DNA of 64,000 nt. Origin: Glossina fuscipes (taxonomy: Eukaryota > Arthropoda > Insecta > Diptera > Glossinidae). Of this stretch, positions 11,141 to 22,646 are shown piece after piece. The notes beneath the pieces are model-generated. The model was not told the DNA's origin, ran no database searches, and saw nothing but the letters and a program-made list of their open reading frames with translations. How positions within the stretch are numbered: the first letter of the stretch is position 1; the number at the start of each line of letters is the position of its first letter. A program made the position numbers and the translations under genes. The DNA is taken from NCBI RefSeq assembly GCF_014805625.2, contig NW_023998414.1, positions 1,806,802 through 1,870,801 on the forward strand. The letters run 5' to 3'.

Positions 11141-11567
11141 TTTGCTAAAGATACATCAATAAATTGATCAAGTAATTTGATTCTAGTTCTCTATATCTAC
11201 ATTTCTGATTTAATGGAGTATGCCTACTCAAATTAATCTTTATGTCTTAAAATCATTCAATGGAATGCTGATATATATACATATATATATATATATAGGT
11301 CTAATATTGTCGATAATTGAATTGAGGGCTATTGGGATGAACAATATGTGTAACGGATCTTTAAGTTATCTATTAAATGTAGAATCGCGCCACTCGATGA
11401 AAAGTATGACAAAGCTTATAACTAAAACTGTTTGGATATAGAAAAAGAAAAAGAAAAAGAAAAGAGATCTTACATAGATAATTAACGCCATGCAGCATGG
11501 ACGGTGTATGATAATTAAGCGATGAATGCAAAGTTTATGGGTTTTCCTTAACAGATTACGTTTATAG
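10412..11567. other. spacer or intron before the dimethylallyltransferase exons
   Basis: Nothing coding was found. I read it for the P-loop of the dimethylallyltransferase and did not see it. It contains a fragment resembling the GTCY-core dispersed repeats (about 10990-11040), a T33 run (11107-11139), a TA run (about 11276-11297) and a short purine repeat (about 11440-11465). If the upstream exons of the enzyme lie before 7708, this is part of a large intron. Confidence 0.5.
11107..11139. repeat. T33 homopolymer
   Basis: An uninterrupted thymine run. No element body was recognised next to it. Confidence 0.9.
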
Positions 11568-11771
11568 ATTAATAATCTTCTAAATGAAGGCAAAAGTCCA
11601 ATAATTGTTGGTGGCACTAACTACTATATTGAAGCGTTGCTTTGGGATATTTTGATTAGCAATCCTACGGATGGAGGGCCTCATATGAAAATCAATAGTG
11701 ACAGCAGCGAAGAGAATGCCGCGATGAGCGACAATAACGCTAATACTACAACGTCTGAGAATTCCGAAAAT
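11568..11771 (+). CDS. TRIT1: tRNA dimethylallyltransferase, internal exon
   Basis: This exon encodes an internal part of the enzyme that transfers a dimethylallyl group to A37 of certain tRNAs (TRIT1 in animals, MiaA in bacteria). The diagnostic segment is INNLLNEGKSPIIVGGTNYY followed by IEALLW (exon residues 1-26). It corresponds to the conserved (I/V)PI(V/I)VGGTNYYIESLLW of animal TRIT1. It continues into a variable acidic, Ser/Asn-rich stretch (MKINSDSSEENAAMSDNN...SENSEN), longer and more polar than I would expect in the core fold. The acceptor is TTTATAG at 11561-11567; the same frame has a TAG at 11565-11567, so the exon cannot start earlier. The donor is GTATGT at 11772. The exon ends in phase 0. 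The P-loop and HH-motif exons upstream were not found. Confidence 0.85.
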
Positions 11772-11930
11772 GTATGTATTTCTCTTTACGCTGAAGATTG
11801 TTTTCCATTCCTTTTTTGTTTTTTTCCTCCTTACCTGAATAAATATTTTTGTTATGATATGTTTTTGTGGTGTAAGCAACAGTTACCTTAACTCTTTTTC
11901 TTTTTTGCTGTTTTCTTTTATGCTATTTAG
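11772..11930 (+). other. TRIT1: short intron of the dimethylallyltransferase gene
   Basis: A 159-base intron with a GTATGT donor and a pyrimidine-rich acceptor ending TATTTAG. Removing it joins GAAAAT to TGGTTA without disturbing the frame. Confidence 0.8.
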
Positions 11931-12057
11931 TGGTTATTTATAACTGAAAGTGAAATGCTGACAATGTCGTCGGAATTGTTGTACAACCATTTAAAGAAAA
12001 TCGATCCCGTAACTGCCCAGCGCATACATCCGAACAATAAAAGGAAAATAATGAGGT
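11931..12057 (+). CDS. TRIT1: tRNA dimethylallyltransferase, next internal exon
   Basis: This exon continues the enzyme. It encodes WLFITESEMLTMSSELLYNH then LKKIDPVTAQRIHPNNKRKI and MR. The L-x-x-(I/V)DP-x-x-A-x-(R/K)-(I/L)HPNN-(K/R)-R-(K/R) signature is the tRNA-binding region shared by MiaA and TRIT1, located before the 'R-(S/A)-L-(Q/E)-V' helix. It opens in phase 0 after the acceptor TATTTAG and closes within an AG codon at a strong donor GTAAGT (12058), leaving phase 2. The following exon, expected to encode the ALEVY/SLQVF helix, the rest of the catalytic domain and the C-terminal zinc finger of animal enzymes, was not found in the next 50 kb. It is either short and diverged, hidden in repeats, or outside the window. 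Confidence 0.85.
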
Positions 12058-12390
12058 AAGTTCATGAAAATAACAATATTAAAAATAAATAATTGTTGGT
12101 TGTTTTTTTGTTTTTTTTTTTTTTGTTTATTATATATATGTATGTATATATGAATATGAATGTATGTAGGTATGTATATATGTATTAGTATAATATTTAT
12201 AGAATTGTTGGGTGTTCTTTGACTCCTCTTGTGTACTTTGTTTTCAATTTTAATTTTGAGAACATTTTTAAATTACTTTAAATTGATTAAAAAATTTCAC
12301 AAATCCCAAGAATTAATAAAGTTTCTGCTTTTGACTTCTAATAAAAGAAAATCAATTTAATCTGAAACGAGAAAGAAACTCTTTTATCCG

Positions 12391-12391
<1 letters not shown>

Positions 12392-12427
<36 letters not shown>
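12392..12427. repeat. T36 homopolymer
   Basis: One of the longest homopolymers in the window, uninterrupted. Confidence 0.9.
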
Positions 12428-12430
<3 letters not shown>

Positions 12431-12694
12431 TCGAAACGCACTTGGAATACCGCTTACCCTAAGCGAATACAAAGCAAAAGATATAGTTTGATGTTTGCTT
12501 GTAGATGTGCCGGTTGACCGATTGCAATTATATCTTCACCGAAAATTTGAATGGACTTGACTTGAATAACTTATCCATATAGTTAGTGAATCAATTTTCT
12601 TTCTTATCTATGTTAAATGTTTTTCTAAAAAAAATATTAGCAAGCATAGGCTAGAATAGTCTAAGAATTTATTTCATTAGTGTAAAAAACTATA

Positions 12695-12732
<38 letters not shown>

Positions 12733-13581
12733 ATATTCAATGGAAGAGAATGGATGGATAAACTTGATAAAATGAATGCCGTTAATTGATTTGATTGACC
12801 AAGAATTAACATTCATTGAATGTTACAAATGAATTAACAATAACAGTATGCCTCCATCCTGCGGTTATGACTGTAAAATTCACAATGGAATCTGGTTTAT
12901 TTTGGGCAAGAAATAGAAAATAAAATAATATAATAACAAGAAAGGCAAAATAAAGAAAATAAAAATAATAAGCAAAAAAAGCGAGGGGAAGCTTAAAGTT
13001 TTGCTTGCTTGCTTGCTTGCTTGCGGAGATTTTAACGATTCTCAGAAAAGTCTAATAAAGATTCTTGAAAAAACTTCCGTAACATTCCTCACTTATCTGC
13101 CTGTCGCTTTATGGATACACATGTCCCTATATATATATATATATATATATATGCATGCGTGTTTGCGTTCTCTCATATTGTTGAATATTTACAGGGAATA
13201 AATATTTTTTTAGGGCTATTCTAAGAAATTAATTTAACGCTTTCAAGATCTTCTCTTGATGATAGCAGTAGCTTACGAATATCCAATAGAGCTTCAAAAA
13301 TTTATGCACACATACGTATTTATTTCTTTATAGAAATTCTAAAGCTTCCAAATAGAGCAGCAACAAAGACATGAAAAAACAAAATGTTGTCCAAAATTAC
13401 ACCATTTACTTGGATAGCGCATGTATTAAAGTGTATTGCGGTTGCTGTTCAAGCCTTGAACTCGTTTCATATCCAAATTAGAGGAAGAAGAAAATAAAAA
13501 AACGAAATAAACGATAACGGACTCATCAAAGTGTTAACCTTGAGAGGCCGACAAACTAATAAATCAAATAATATATAAATT

Positions 13582-13614
13582 CCCCCTCCCCTCCCTCCCT
13601 CACCCCCCTTTCCC
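13582..13614 (-). other. C-rich tract, potential G-quadruplex on the minus strand
   Basis: The minus strand reads several runs of three to six G separated by one to three bases, which satisfies the four-run G-quadruplex pattern. It is the clearest such motif I saw in this AT-rich window, and lies about 1.5 kb after the second dimethylallyltransferase exon. Confidence 0.55.
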
Positions 13615-14539
13615 GGCAAAAAAATGAAAACAAAAACATAAACAGTAACAAAAACAATGCTTCATTTGTGTGCATCGGTCTCTCTCTCTGCATAGGTACA
13701 TATGTAGCATTTACGCGCCACTAAATATATCAATGAATTATTAACTACACCAGCACAATATCTCAAATTTCGGTGCACATAACTACGCGTGTATTAAAAT
13801 AAAGCAAAATAAAGTTCAAATATACGCCGAATTTCTTAATCCCTATCTCAGGCTAAATTTGACACTTAAATAAAGGCAACAGAAAGCATCGCGTCCCTTT
13901 CTCATTGGAAAAATGACTACAACGATTTGCAACGATCTGCTATAGCTTGCTTTTCGATTTTCAAGATAGGTTTTTTTCTACTCATTTCATATCTCTTATT
14001 TTGCATCTTGAAGAAAGAATTTAATATATCCCCCGGTTAATGATTATAAAAATATTTGAAGAAAATAATCCCATAAGAAACTAACTTCGGTCAAAATCGA
14101 ATCTTTTATACCCATAACTGACTGTTATTCTAAAAAAGATAAAAGAAATACAAAGAACAACATTTTTATGTTCGATATTAAGGGAGGGGAGTGATGAGAC
14201 GCAGCTAATTTTTTTCGATTTTCAAAATAAAAGCTTTTGTCGTATAGGTAGGTTGTGGACGTTGTAGGACGTCGCGTCCTAAGTCACTTCCAAAATCTTT
14301 TGCAAATTTTCATTAACGTGAGAGTGTTTACCACAAATACTACAAAGCTGCGCAAACAGACAGATGGACAGACAAATTGGCGGACATGTTTAGATGCAGT
14401 CGAAATTTGGCCAAACTGGCCAAGAATTTATATAACTTTATAGGGGGATTTAGAATCTTTTGCTTCTACGCGTTAGAAAAGTATTGAAAGAACAAATAAA
14501 TTTTGATACACTGCAAGATTGAGTACACGTGGTCAAATT

Positions 14540-14945
14540 TTTCCATTTTTGTACACAAATACTACAGCATCGCCCATAGAATATGCGTTCAAATTTTTTT
14601 AATACGCAAAAAATTAATTTTTCAATCCTTTTGAAAAACAAAGTTATTTTCAGTTTACATGGTGCTGCGTGTTCTGCGTGTCTTTGGACCAATTTGCTCC
14701 AATTTCAATACTAACCAATTGCGCGCAAGAAACTCGATAGGTTTTTGACGGACGGAAGAGTGTTTGCGACAGGTATTATACGGACGGACAGACGGACATG
14801 CTTAAATCGATTTAGAATTTGATGCTGATCAAGAGTCTATGCACTTTGTGAGGTCTACGGTGCGTACTTCTGGGCGTCGCAAACGTTTTGACAAAATGAA
14901 TATAGCCCCTAATCCTTCGGTGATGGATATGAAAAGATATTTAAT
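14540..14945 (-). mobile_element. GTCY-core dispersed element, family 1, copy A (minus)
   Basis: On the minus strand this reads: ATCCATCACCGAAGG, then TTTTGTCAAAACGTTTGC, GACGCCCAG, a TCTTGATCAGCATCAAATTC block, a (GTCY)n run, an ATTGAAAT block, ACCATGTAAACTGA, and finally a block ending near ATGCGTTCAAATTTTT. The same blocks, in the same order and spacing, occur at 61634-62066 on the plus strand. No protein is encoded. The architecture resembles the (GTCY)n-carrying mini-me/INE-1-type elements described in Diptera; the assignment is inference. Confidence 0.75.
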
Positions 14946-15828
14946 ACGTAAACGGTAGCTAAGTAGGATTCATGTTCTTCTTCAATATTAAAACGAAAGG
15001 TCAGTGATGTTGTTAATATTGTGCTAAAATTGCTCGCATATACACTACACATACAACAAGAACATTTTGTATTTAACTTTTTTGATTACGTTCCAAGCAT
15101 TCGCTTGATTTTATATCTATTTGCTCTCATTCCCAAGAATTTTTAATGAAATACACGTTTTCAAAGTAAAGAACTTTACCAAATTACATTTGTTAAATAC
15201 AAAAACAAATTAAAGCAAAAACAATATATATATATATGTATATATAGATCACTTTTGCCATTTATGTAAAGTATAGTACATGCGTAATAATTTTTATTGT
15301 TTGTCGAGTGTAGTTAACTAAGTAAACTATTCAAAGGAAAAAAAGCATTATATGGGAAGTGATGTTGAATGAAAAATGCTCCGGTCCAATCTATCTGCGT
15401 TAGATGGGCAGAAAGACAAGCTTAGGTCGGTCTATCTTAAGTTTTTCTGAGTTTTGCTTACGTCCCCGACCCACTTAATATACCCTGTACAGCAAGTGGT
15501 GTAGAGAGAGGTATTCGATGCAAAAATGCTTTTCATTGACGTATTGACGCGAACACATTTAAGTAAAAAATTTTTCGCTTCTTAAGATGATACCCAACAA
15601 CAAAGGTTTAGCGTAAGTGCTCTAAAACTATTGTATGTGGCTTTTACAGGAATGTTGGCGTTATTGGCCGTTGCTTGTGTGCCTTGATTCCAAAGCACTT
15701 CACCACCTATCGTCACTTTTCGCCTCATAGGTCTCAATGATTCACAATTTCATCTCTGATCGGATTTATTGATTTCCGTTGCTCGCATAGGCGAGGGAGG
15801 TCACGAGCTGCTGTTATCTTTATTTCCC

Positions 15829-15830
<2 letters not shown>

Positions 15831-15860
<30 letters not shown>
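15831..15860. repeat. T30 homopolymer
   Basis: An uninterrupted thymine run. Confidence 0.9.
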
Positions 15861-17830
15861 CATTATTCGATCTTGCTACCCTATGCACCCCTTATAAGCA
15901 TATAAGAACGCTTCTTATGTGTTATGCTACCTGCTGTCAATCACACACACGTAAGTTTTCTGTTTTCACAGCAATAAATTGTCTATTAATCGTGATGTTA
16001 GCGAATAGAAGAAAAAAAAGGAAAAAACAGAAAAAAAAGGAAAAAATGAAATTTCATGTTATTATCGCATTGTGTGATAATAAGTCATAAATCTCGAAAT
16101 GTGCACTTTCATAATTCAACGAGTTCAACATACATCTTTTCTTCTTTTTTTTTTTGCTAAAATGTTATAAATTAATCGCGGACTGTTTTTTTTTTTTTTT
16201 TTTTTTTTTGGTAAAATATACGTATTGTTAAAGATTTGAGGGCGTAAGAAATTAACTTTACTGTATACGATTAGAGATCGTGTTTAGCTCGGAATTGTAA
16301 AGTTTACTTACTTTTCTGCCTCTTATTATTAAAAATTTCGAAATTGTTACTCCGTCTAAAATCATCGCTATCGCTGTTCATTTGTCGATATAAACGATAG
16401 CTTTTTTGTTATTTTTGAAAACTATATAAATTTTCATTCTTAATTAACGAGTTAAAGTTAAAGTTAATTAGCGACGAAATACTCTCAATTGTGAAATCAT
16501 ATTACAACAAACGGATAACTTATTAAAAATGCTCTTTCACAAATTAATTCAAGCGTAGAATGAATATTTTATTATATATATATATATATATATAGATGTT
16601 GAACGCAAAGATCACTAAACGATGAGCTAGATCATGTTATGTCAACGTACCTCGTACACGGCGAAAAGTACGTGGTTAAGTTTATGCTTGAGTAGAGTAA
16701 AAGAATGATTTATAACTAAAACTATATGTTATAAGTATACGTTATATTTACCTCACATACACATAGGATATATTAAATGCGCAAAATGTTTGTAGCGCGT
16801 GGGTCCGTGCAATCAGAATTGTCATCAATCAGATGTAGCTCCGTCAGCGTCAATCAGCATAAATAACGAATCGTATTCAGGCTTAGCAATTTCTTTAACT
16901 ATTTAATAATCCAAACTTACTATTTTAATTATAATTATAATCTGAAAACTTTATTTAAGAAATCTTAAAATTGTTATCTTATCACGCTCTCTTATCAGAT
17001 AGGGTACAAAAATCCACTAAATTAGCTTTAGAATCGAAAACTTAACGAATTTTTCTTTTCCATTAAAACTGTCGAAGTATTTCCGCGTCTTACTACAAAT
17101 TCGTGGCCGTAATAGGTTCGAAGCAAAAACCATTAACGCCTACAATTATGAACAAAAAATAATGCGGAATATTTAGGCGTGGTTGTCAGATATATGACTT
17201 GTTCGTTATTTAAATCGATATTTGCTTCATTTTCCGGTAAGTAATCATATCCAACATAGTGATGTATATTAAAAGATTCAGCCCAAATCGCATATAATTT
17301 ATTAATTTTTTTTAATTATTATTTATGTTTATATTTAGAATGTCATTTTAATAAACATTTAAACTTGAATTTTTTTATGAATAAATCATTTAATTTATTT
17401 AATATGTAGAAGTACATCCCGCCTGTTTCTTACACGAATGAAAAATGAAATTATTATTGCTTATAATTCAGGCAGCGATCGTTTGAATAGAAATAAAAAT
17501 TTAAAAATTTAATTTAATATATATATATATGTATGTATATAAATTTTTTTTTTTTTTTTTTCGTATATCCCTGAGACCAATACACGCACACACATATAAA
17601 TACACACACACACATTTATATATATGCACACACATCCGAATGGACAGCCTAAGCCCATGCAGACAGTGTTTACCCTAATTTATTCTTTTTCAACGTTCAA
17701 ACACATTCGTTTGGCGACGGCTAGCGTGTCAAAACTTACTGCACCACTGATTATCTTCGTCTTATACGAGATAATAATATAAAGTAAAAGAAAGCACAAA
17801 AATTATATACACATGTATGAATAGATGTAT

Positions 17831-17832
<2 letters not shown>

Positions 17833-17885
<53 letters not shown>
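17833..17885. repeat. (TA)n microsatellite, about 26 units
   Basis: The longest pure TA run in the window. Confidence 0.95.
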
Positions 17886-17886
<1 letters not shown>

Positions 17887-18494
17887 TTATATATATGTAT
17901 ATATTGCCAACAATTCTGATGTCTCTTCATTATAAACGGATATCGTTATGTTGCCAAATCGAACTAAATCATGTTACAATACTTATACCAGCCATTACCT
18001 TGTTCAGGTGAATGTGCTTTTAGTTATATACGACAAGACAGAGAGACAGAGAAGGAGAAAAAGTGAGACAGAATATCACTGGACATTACCACTTAATCTA
18101 CTAGCGGTGGAAAGTTGATGCCAATGCGTCTGCTTTTTCTACGGCATACTCCGCGATAAAGCTATTAGGAGATAAAATTCGTACATTTAAATCCATTCGA
18201 CGTCAAGGAATATGGAATTAAATGGTGATAAGTAATAATTCTATCGCGTGGTACCGCAATTCTTTGTCTGAAAATCGTAGGACCACTAGCGAATTGATTG
18301 CGCGACCTCATCACGCTCGTAAAGGAAAAAAACAGATAAATAGACAAACACAACCGAAGCGTTTCAACTAACACAGTCTTAAAGGCTTAAAGAGACCTAA
18401 TGGTGCTTCTTTTTTACAATAATTCGATTTTTCAAAAATCTTTTTTCTTGACCAGGAAATGCCCCCCATTTGTACAACAGCCTAGTGGCACTCA

Positions 18495-18612
18495 CTATAG
18501 CTACGACTAAGGTAAACTTCACGGGATTTGAGATTTGAACCTGCGAACATTGGAGTTGGTAGTCGCGATTCGTACTTACTCGACAAGTTACCTGCCTAGC
18601 ATGCTACGTTAT
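18495..18612 (-). mobile_element. probable tRNA-derived SINE head
   Basis: On the minus strand a sequence matching the polymerase III B box consensus GGTTCRANNCY (GGTTCAAATCT, plus coordinates 18531-18541) lies about 55 bases after an A-box-like TAGCATGCTAGG (18595-18606, two mismatches to TRGCNNAGYNGG). The region is noticeably GC-richer than its flanks and reads like the 5' half of a tRNA pseudogene. It does not fold into a complete tRNA, so a SINE or tRNA fossil is more likely than a working tRNA gene. Confidence 0.45.
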
Positions 18613-19670
18613 CTCTTATAAAAACCACGTTTGCACAAATCTTCGACTTTATCCCAAAAAATACTAACCGAACTGATCATATGGAATGTCAGTTACCTTG
18701 CATTCTGAGATTCTACCCCGAATCGAGTTTCTTTTAAGACTTGTTAGATCAATTACGGAAAACCTTCAGGTAGCGTTAGCGTAGATGAACTAATCGACGA
18801 CTATAAGTGCAGTTATGATTAAATAGTTTTCGAGTTTTAAGCTAATTAAAAATATATTTGCTTTATATGGCCTATAAATCGTTTAAGTAGGGAGAAAGGA
18901 GAGCAAAAAATTTCTAAAATTTACATAACCTAACTAAAGTTAAGAGGAAGAATTGTCCATTCCAAACCATAATATGGAAATGATTATCTATTCCAGACAA
19001 TGCACGGAGTACAATCTAGTTCATAGGAAGGAATCTTTAATTACGCATGACACGTAACATATCTATGAAAATTAAAATCTCGTAAATGTAAATGTGAATG
19101 TGTTTGTTGTTTGAAAATGATGAAAAATATTTTTATTTAAGGTAATGGCTATAACTAGCTATACATTTTTTGGTACCAAAAAAAAAATCTGTTACATCTT
19201 TTGCAGCAAAACAGATATCGAGCTGGCTGGCTTTAGCATGACATAAGCAATGAATTTTAGATTGAAAGGCGCTTTGGTACGTATATTTCTAAGCTAGCTA
19301 GCTAAGCACATCCATTCTTCCACTGAGATTTTTATATGACCTAAGTAAATATGTTGATCAAAACATGGATCCAGGTTGTGTATGAATTACAATTTCGCTG
19401 GATAAATCACTCTTAGATGAGACTAAACGTTACATAAGTCAAATATGGAGAGAATTCTTTTATCAAATTTAATGCCGTTTATCTTACCGTTATTGAGATT
19501 CGTAGTCAATTATAGAATAAATTTCATCTCGTTTACGAGTAGTTCGCAAACCCATAGACGTTTCGACATCTTCTCTACATTCGTTATCTTTTACAAAAAC
19601 CAGAAGTGATGCTATTTTTGAAAACTGCAGCGGCATAGACAAGCAGGGGGCTTTTTATATAAGTTCGTTA

Positions 19671-19674
<4 letters not shown>

Positions 19675-19706
<32 letters not shown>
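19675..19706. repeat. (TA)n microsatellite
   Basis: A pure TA run. Confidence 0.9.
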
Positions 19707-19710
<4 letters not shown>

Positions 19711-22619
19711 CTTGCAGCATCATTATTAGTGTGCGAGTGCTTCGGTTTCACCGGCCTGTCAAAGATCACTTTTTCACAATTAATCTTTTGAAATTTTCCA
19801 CTTTTTGAATTGAAATTATGCGACTTACTCGATATGGAGTTCGTATCATAGTTTCCCAAGTTTGTTAATTGTGCTCTTGAATTTGAATAAGAAATATTTG
19901 CGAAATGGAACTAAATTTTTTCTTTGCCGAGATGAAACGCGCCGCTGTGCTCCGACCATTCATTCACTTACTTGATTTTCATTACCTTTAAGATGAAATC
20001 GCAATCTAACTCAACTATGACTGATTAAGACAATGTTATAATTAAATTTTTATTGAATCAAGTAATATCTTAAAACTAATACAATGGGTTCAAGTTATGT
20101 TGTTGATAACGTAAAATAGGACCAAGTCGGAGATAATTTTTTATTTGTTTCAACACAAAGACAAAAAAACAAATTGTAGGAAAGAGAGGAGAAATATATA
20201 TGTTTATATAATTATGCGGCTTAGTATAACTTACGGTATTCCCAATTTAATTCCTGTAACTCATAGCTGAACTTAACTCATTTATTTGGATCGAAATATG
20301 GGTTTCACCACTTTACGGGATATTCACATATGGTATTTACTACTTCATGTCGAGTGTTACCAGCATGCAAAGTTATTATTATTGATGACAGTGGATTGTT
20401 TTTGTATACGTATAACGGGACATAAGTCTTATCGCCCACGCACGACAGCAACCAAGAGCGTGAACTTCCGGAGAATGGGAAACAAGAAAGATCAATGTCG
20501 CATAGCGACTTGTTTCACATCCTACAATCGACCGGTCGTTGCCGCACAGATGGAATCTTATATCCTATTACTAATACCTTACGCTATTCAATCATATAAT
20601 AATACTTAACCTAATCCTATCGTATATAAAACACAAAGATACACAAAGATAAACTAACGAATTTATAATTTTAGAACATAAACACTAAGTAGCTCATGTC
20701 TTATCTCGCTAACAATATTATTCTGTTTTCCGAAGTCGCCTGGAAAGAGCTGCTAAATAGCTTTCTACATTTCTTGTCCTCATACTTTCATGATTTTCTT
20801 TCTTTTCATTTATATAAGAAATATTTCGCTTAGAGCGTAATCTCAGTTTAAGTGAATGCAAAAATGTTGCATTTTTCGTGAAAAATCCTTCCTACTACGG
20901 TTACAATATTTAATATATGAGTTTTACTTAGAAAGCATATAAGGCTTTCTTCGAGCGAATTTATTATTTATATAACGAGCCCCTGCTTCAACCGATTCGT
21001 ACATCACATAGTCAATGCACAATTTTGTTGCTTGTTCCAGTCGTTGCTCAAACTTCGCTTCGATCATGATTGCTGCAGGCATACATATATATTGTTACCT
21101 CTGGGTCTTTTAATATTTTCTCAATTATCTCCTCACCATATCCGAGCATTATTTAAATATCGTTTCGCATACGAAATTATAAAATTAAAAATTTACTTAT
21201 AATCTTAGTTTTCTATCAAATCATTGAAACATTTGTTTCATGTTGTTCATGTTGTTCTACTTGTTTTTATTATGAATTATATGAAAACCTTTTAAAAGCA
21301 CTTTACGCGAAACAGTTTTGTTTTAAGTAAAAATGTATTGCATTTAAACCGCTTAATTATTTATAAATCCCCACGTGACTAGAGCAAAACATGAACGGAT
21401 TTCACATCTCGTTTTATACGCATGCGAGATATATCTCATATCGTACGAAGTTCAATTGTGTCTTACTATGTTTTCATCGCGAATGAACAAAACATCTGTT
21501 GCTGCTCACCTATTAATATATCATTAAATTTTATTATTAATTATTAGAAACTCATCGCTTTGTGTACTTTTTGTGTACATTTTCCTATCTTTCAAAAATC
21601 TTTCTATCAATTTCATGGTTCTATGGTCCTTCTATGATCCTATCCGCAAACGAACTCATTTTTGGAATTTCGTCATAAGAATAGCGGAGGCTTGAGTAGA
21701 TGTTAATCAGAAGGCGGAATACTTGATCACTTGATCACTTTCTGATATGGTGCGCTATATATGCGCATTATAATGTGGACGTCATTGATAATGAGCATTA
21801 ATGGCTTGCCTGGACCGAATCAAAATGGTTTACACTTCGGATATCGTATCGCGCCCATTGCTCAGCACCATGGATGACAGATATTACGAAATTGGCATAG
21901 CAGAACATGATTTTCTTATTTATTTATTTTTAATTTTACATTATCCATCGTATGTTTGTACGTAGAAACAACATCCGTTTGCGGATCGAAATGATTTACT
22001 TAATATGATGTGAACTCAATTTGAATGGTATTTGTATTTGATTTTAAAGTTTAATTTTAATCGAATTTTAAATTGATAACTATGATCATGATTTGATCGA
22101 AATTTAAAAATTGATCTTGATGATCTTTAAATTTTACCTTTCCTCATACAAAGACGCTTGTAACACAGAAGGTTAAAAAAAATGTGGCATTTCAACCAAA
22201 TTGTTTACACCAATTTAGTATACCAGGATACTTTCACACTGTACTGCATGTTTTGAAAATCGCAAACTTTTTTTTTGTTCATGTAACAACTTTCAATCGG
22301 ATTCGTGCTAGGGGGGAAAAAAAGGCCATCTTGTCAAAATATTGCAAAAATTTCAAACTGAACATTGACCTCAAGAATAGATGAGAAAACATAATACACA
22401 GAGTGTCGAATAGACGACGGACAAGAAGAAAAGCAAATAAACTGACCGAAAGATCATGTTAAATCGATTCCGAATTTGCTGGTAGATCGATTGTTATAAT
22501 AAAAGTTGAGTCTATCTCGCGGTCCAATGAAAAGAAAACCACGATATATTCCGTAGACGTGTCAGAAGCGATTAATAAACAAAAACACATATAAATTATA
22601 AGCAAAATGAGTGATTTGG

Positions 22620-22646
22620 ATATATATATATATATATATATATATT
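22620..22646. repeat. (TA)n microsatellite
   Basis: A pure TA run. Confidence 0.9.

Larger units (their letters stand above)
12058..14539. other. intronic or intergenic stretch rich in simple repeats
   Basis: It begins with the donor of the dimethylallyltransferase exon. It holds TATG-type repeats (12133-12186), a T36 run (12392-12427), an AAT repeat (about 12698-12729), a GCTT repeat (13003-13024), a TA run (13131-13152), a C-rich tract (13582-13614), and a minus-strand fragment with GTCY-type repetition near 14355-14385. No exon was recognised. Confidence 0.5.
14946..18490. other. noncoding stretch
   Basis: It contains a partial minus-strand GTCY-element-like fragment (about 15370-15490), a T30 run (15831-15860), another T run (about 16185-16209), TA runs near 16574-16594, 17518-17530 and 17833-17885, and CA-rich sequence near 17585-17633. 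The open frame at 17817-18011 is mostly translated TA repeat. I see no gene. Confidence 0.55.

Noticed and set aside
11580..11879. Minus-strand open frame of 99 codons
   Set aside because: Shadow of the dimethylallyltransferase exon on the plus strand.
16790..16910. Possible short exon (plus VGPCNQNCHQSDVAPSASIS or minus VKEIAKPEYDSLFMLIDADG)
   Set aside because: Both strands are open over about 35 codons; neither has a homologue I know or a reliable pair of splice sites.
17817..18011. Open frame of 64 codons
   Set aside because: Mostly Tyr-Ile alternation translated from the TA repeat.
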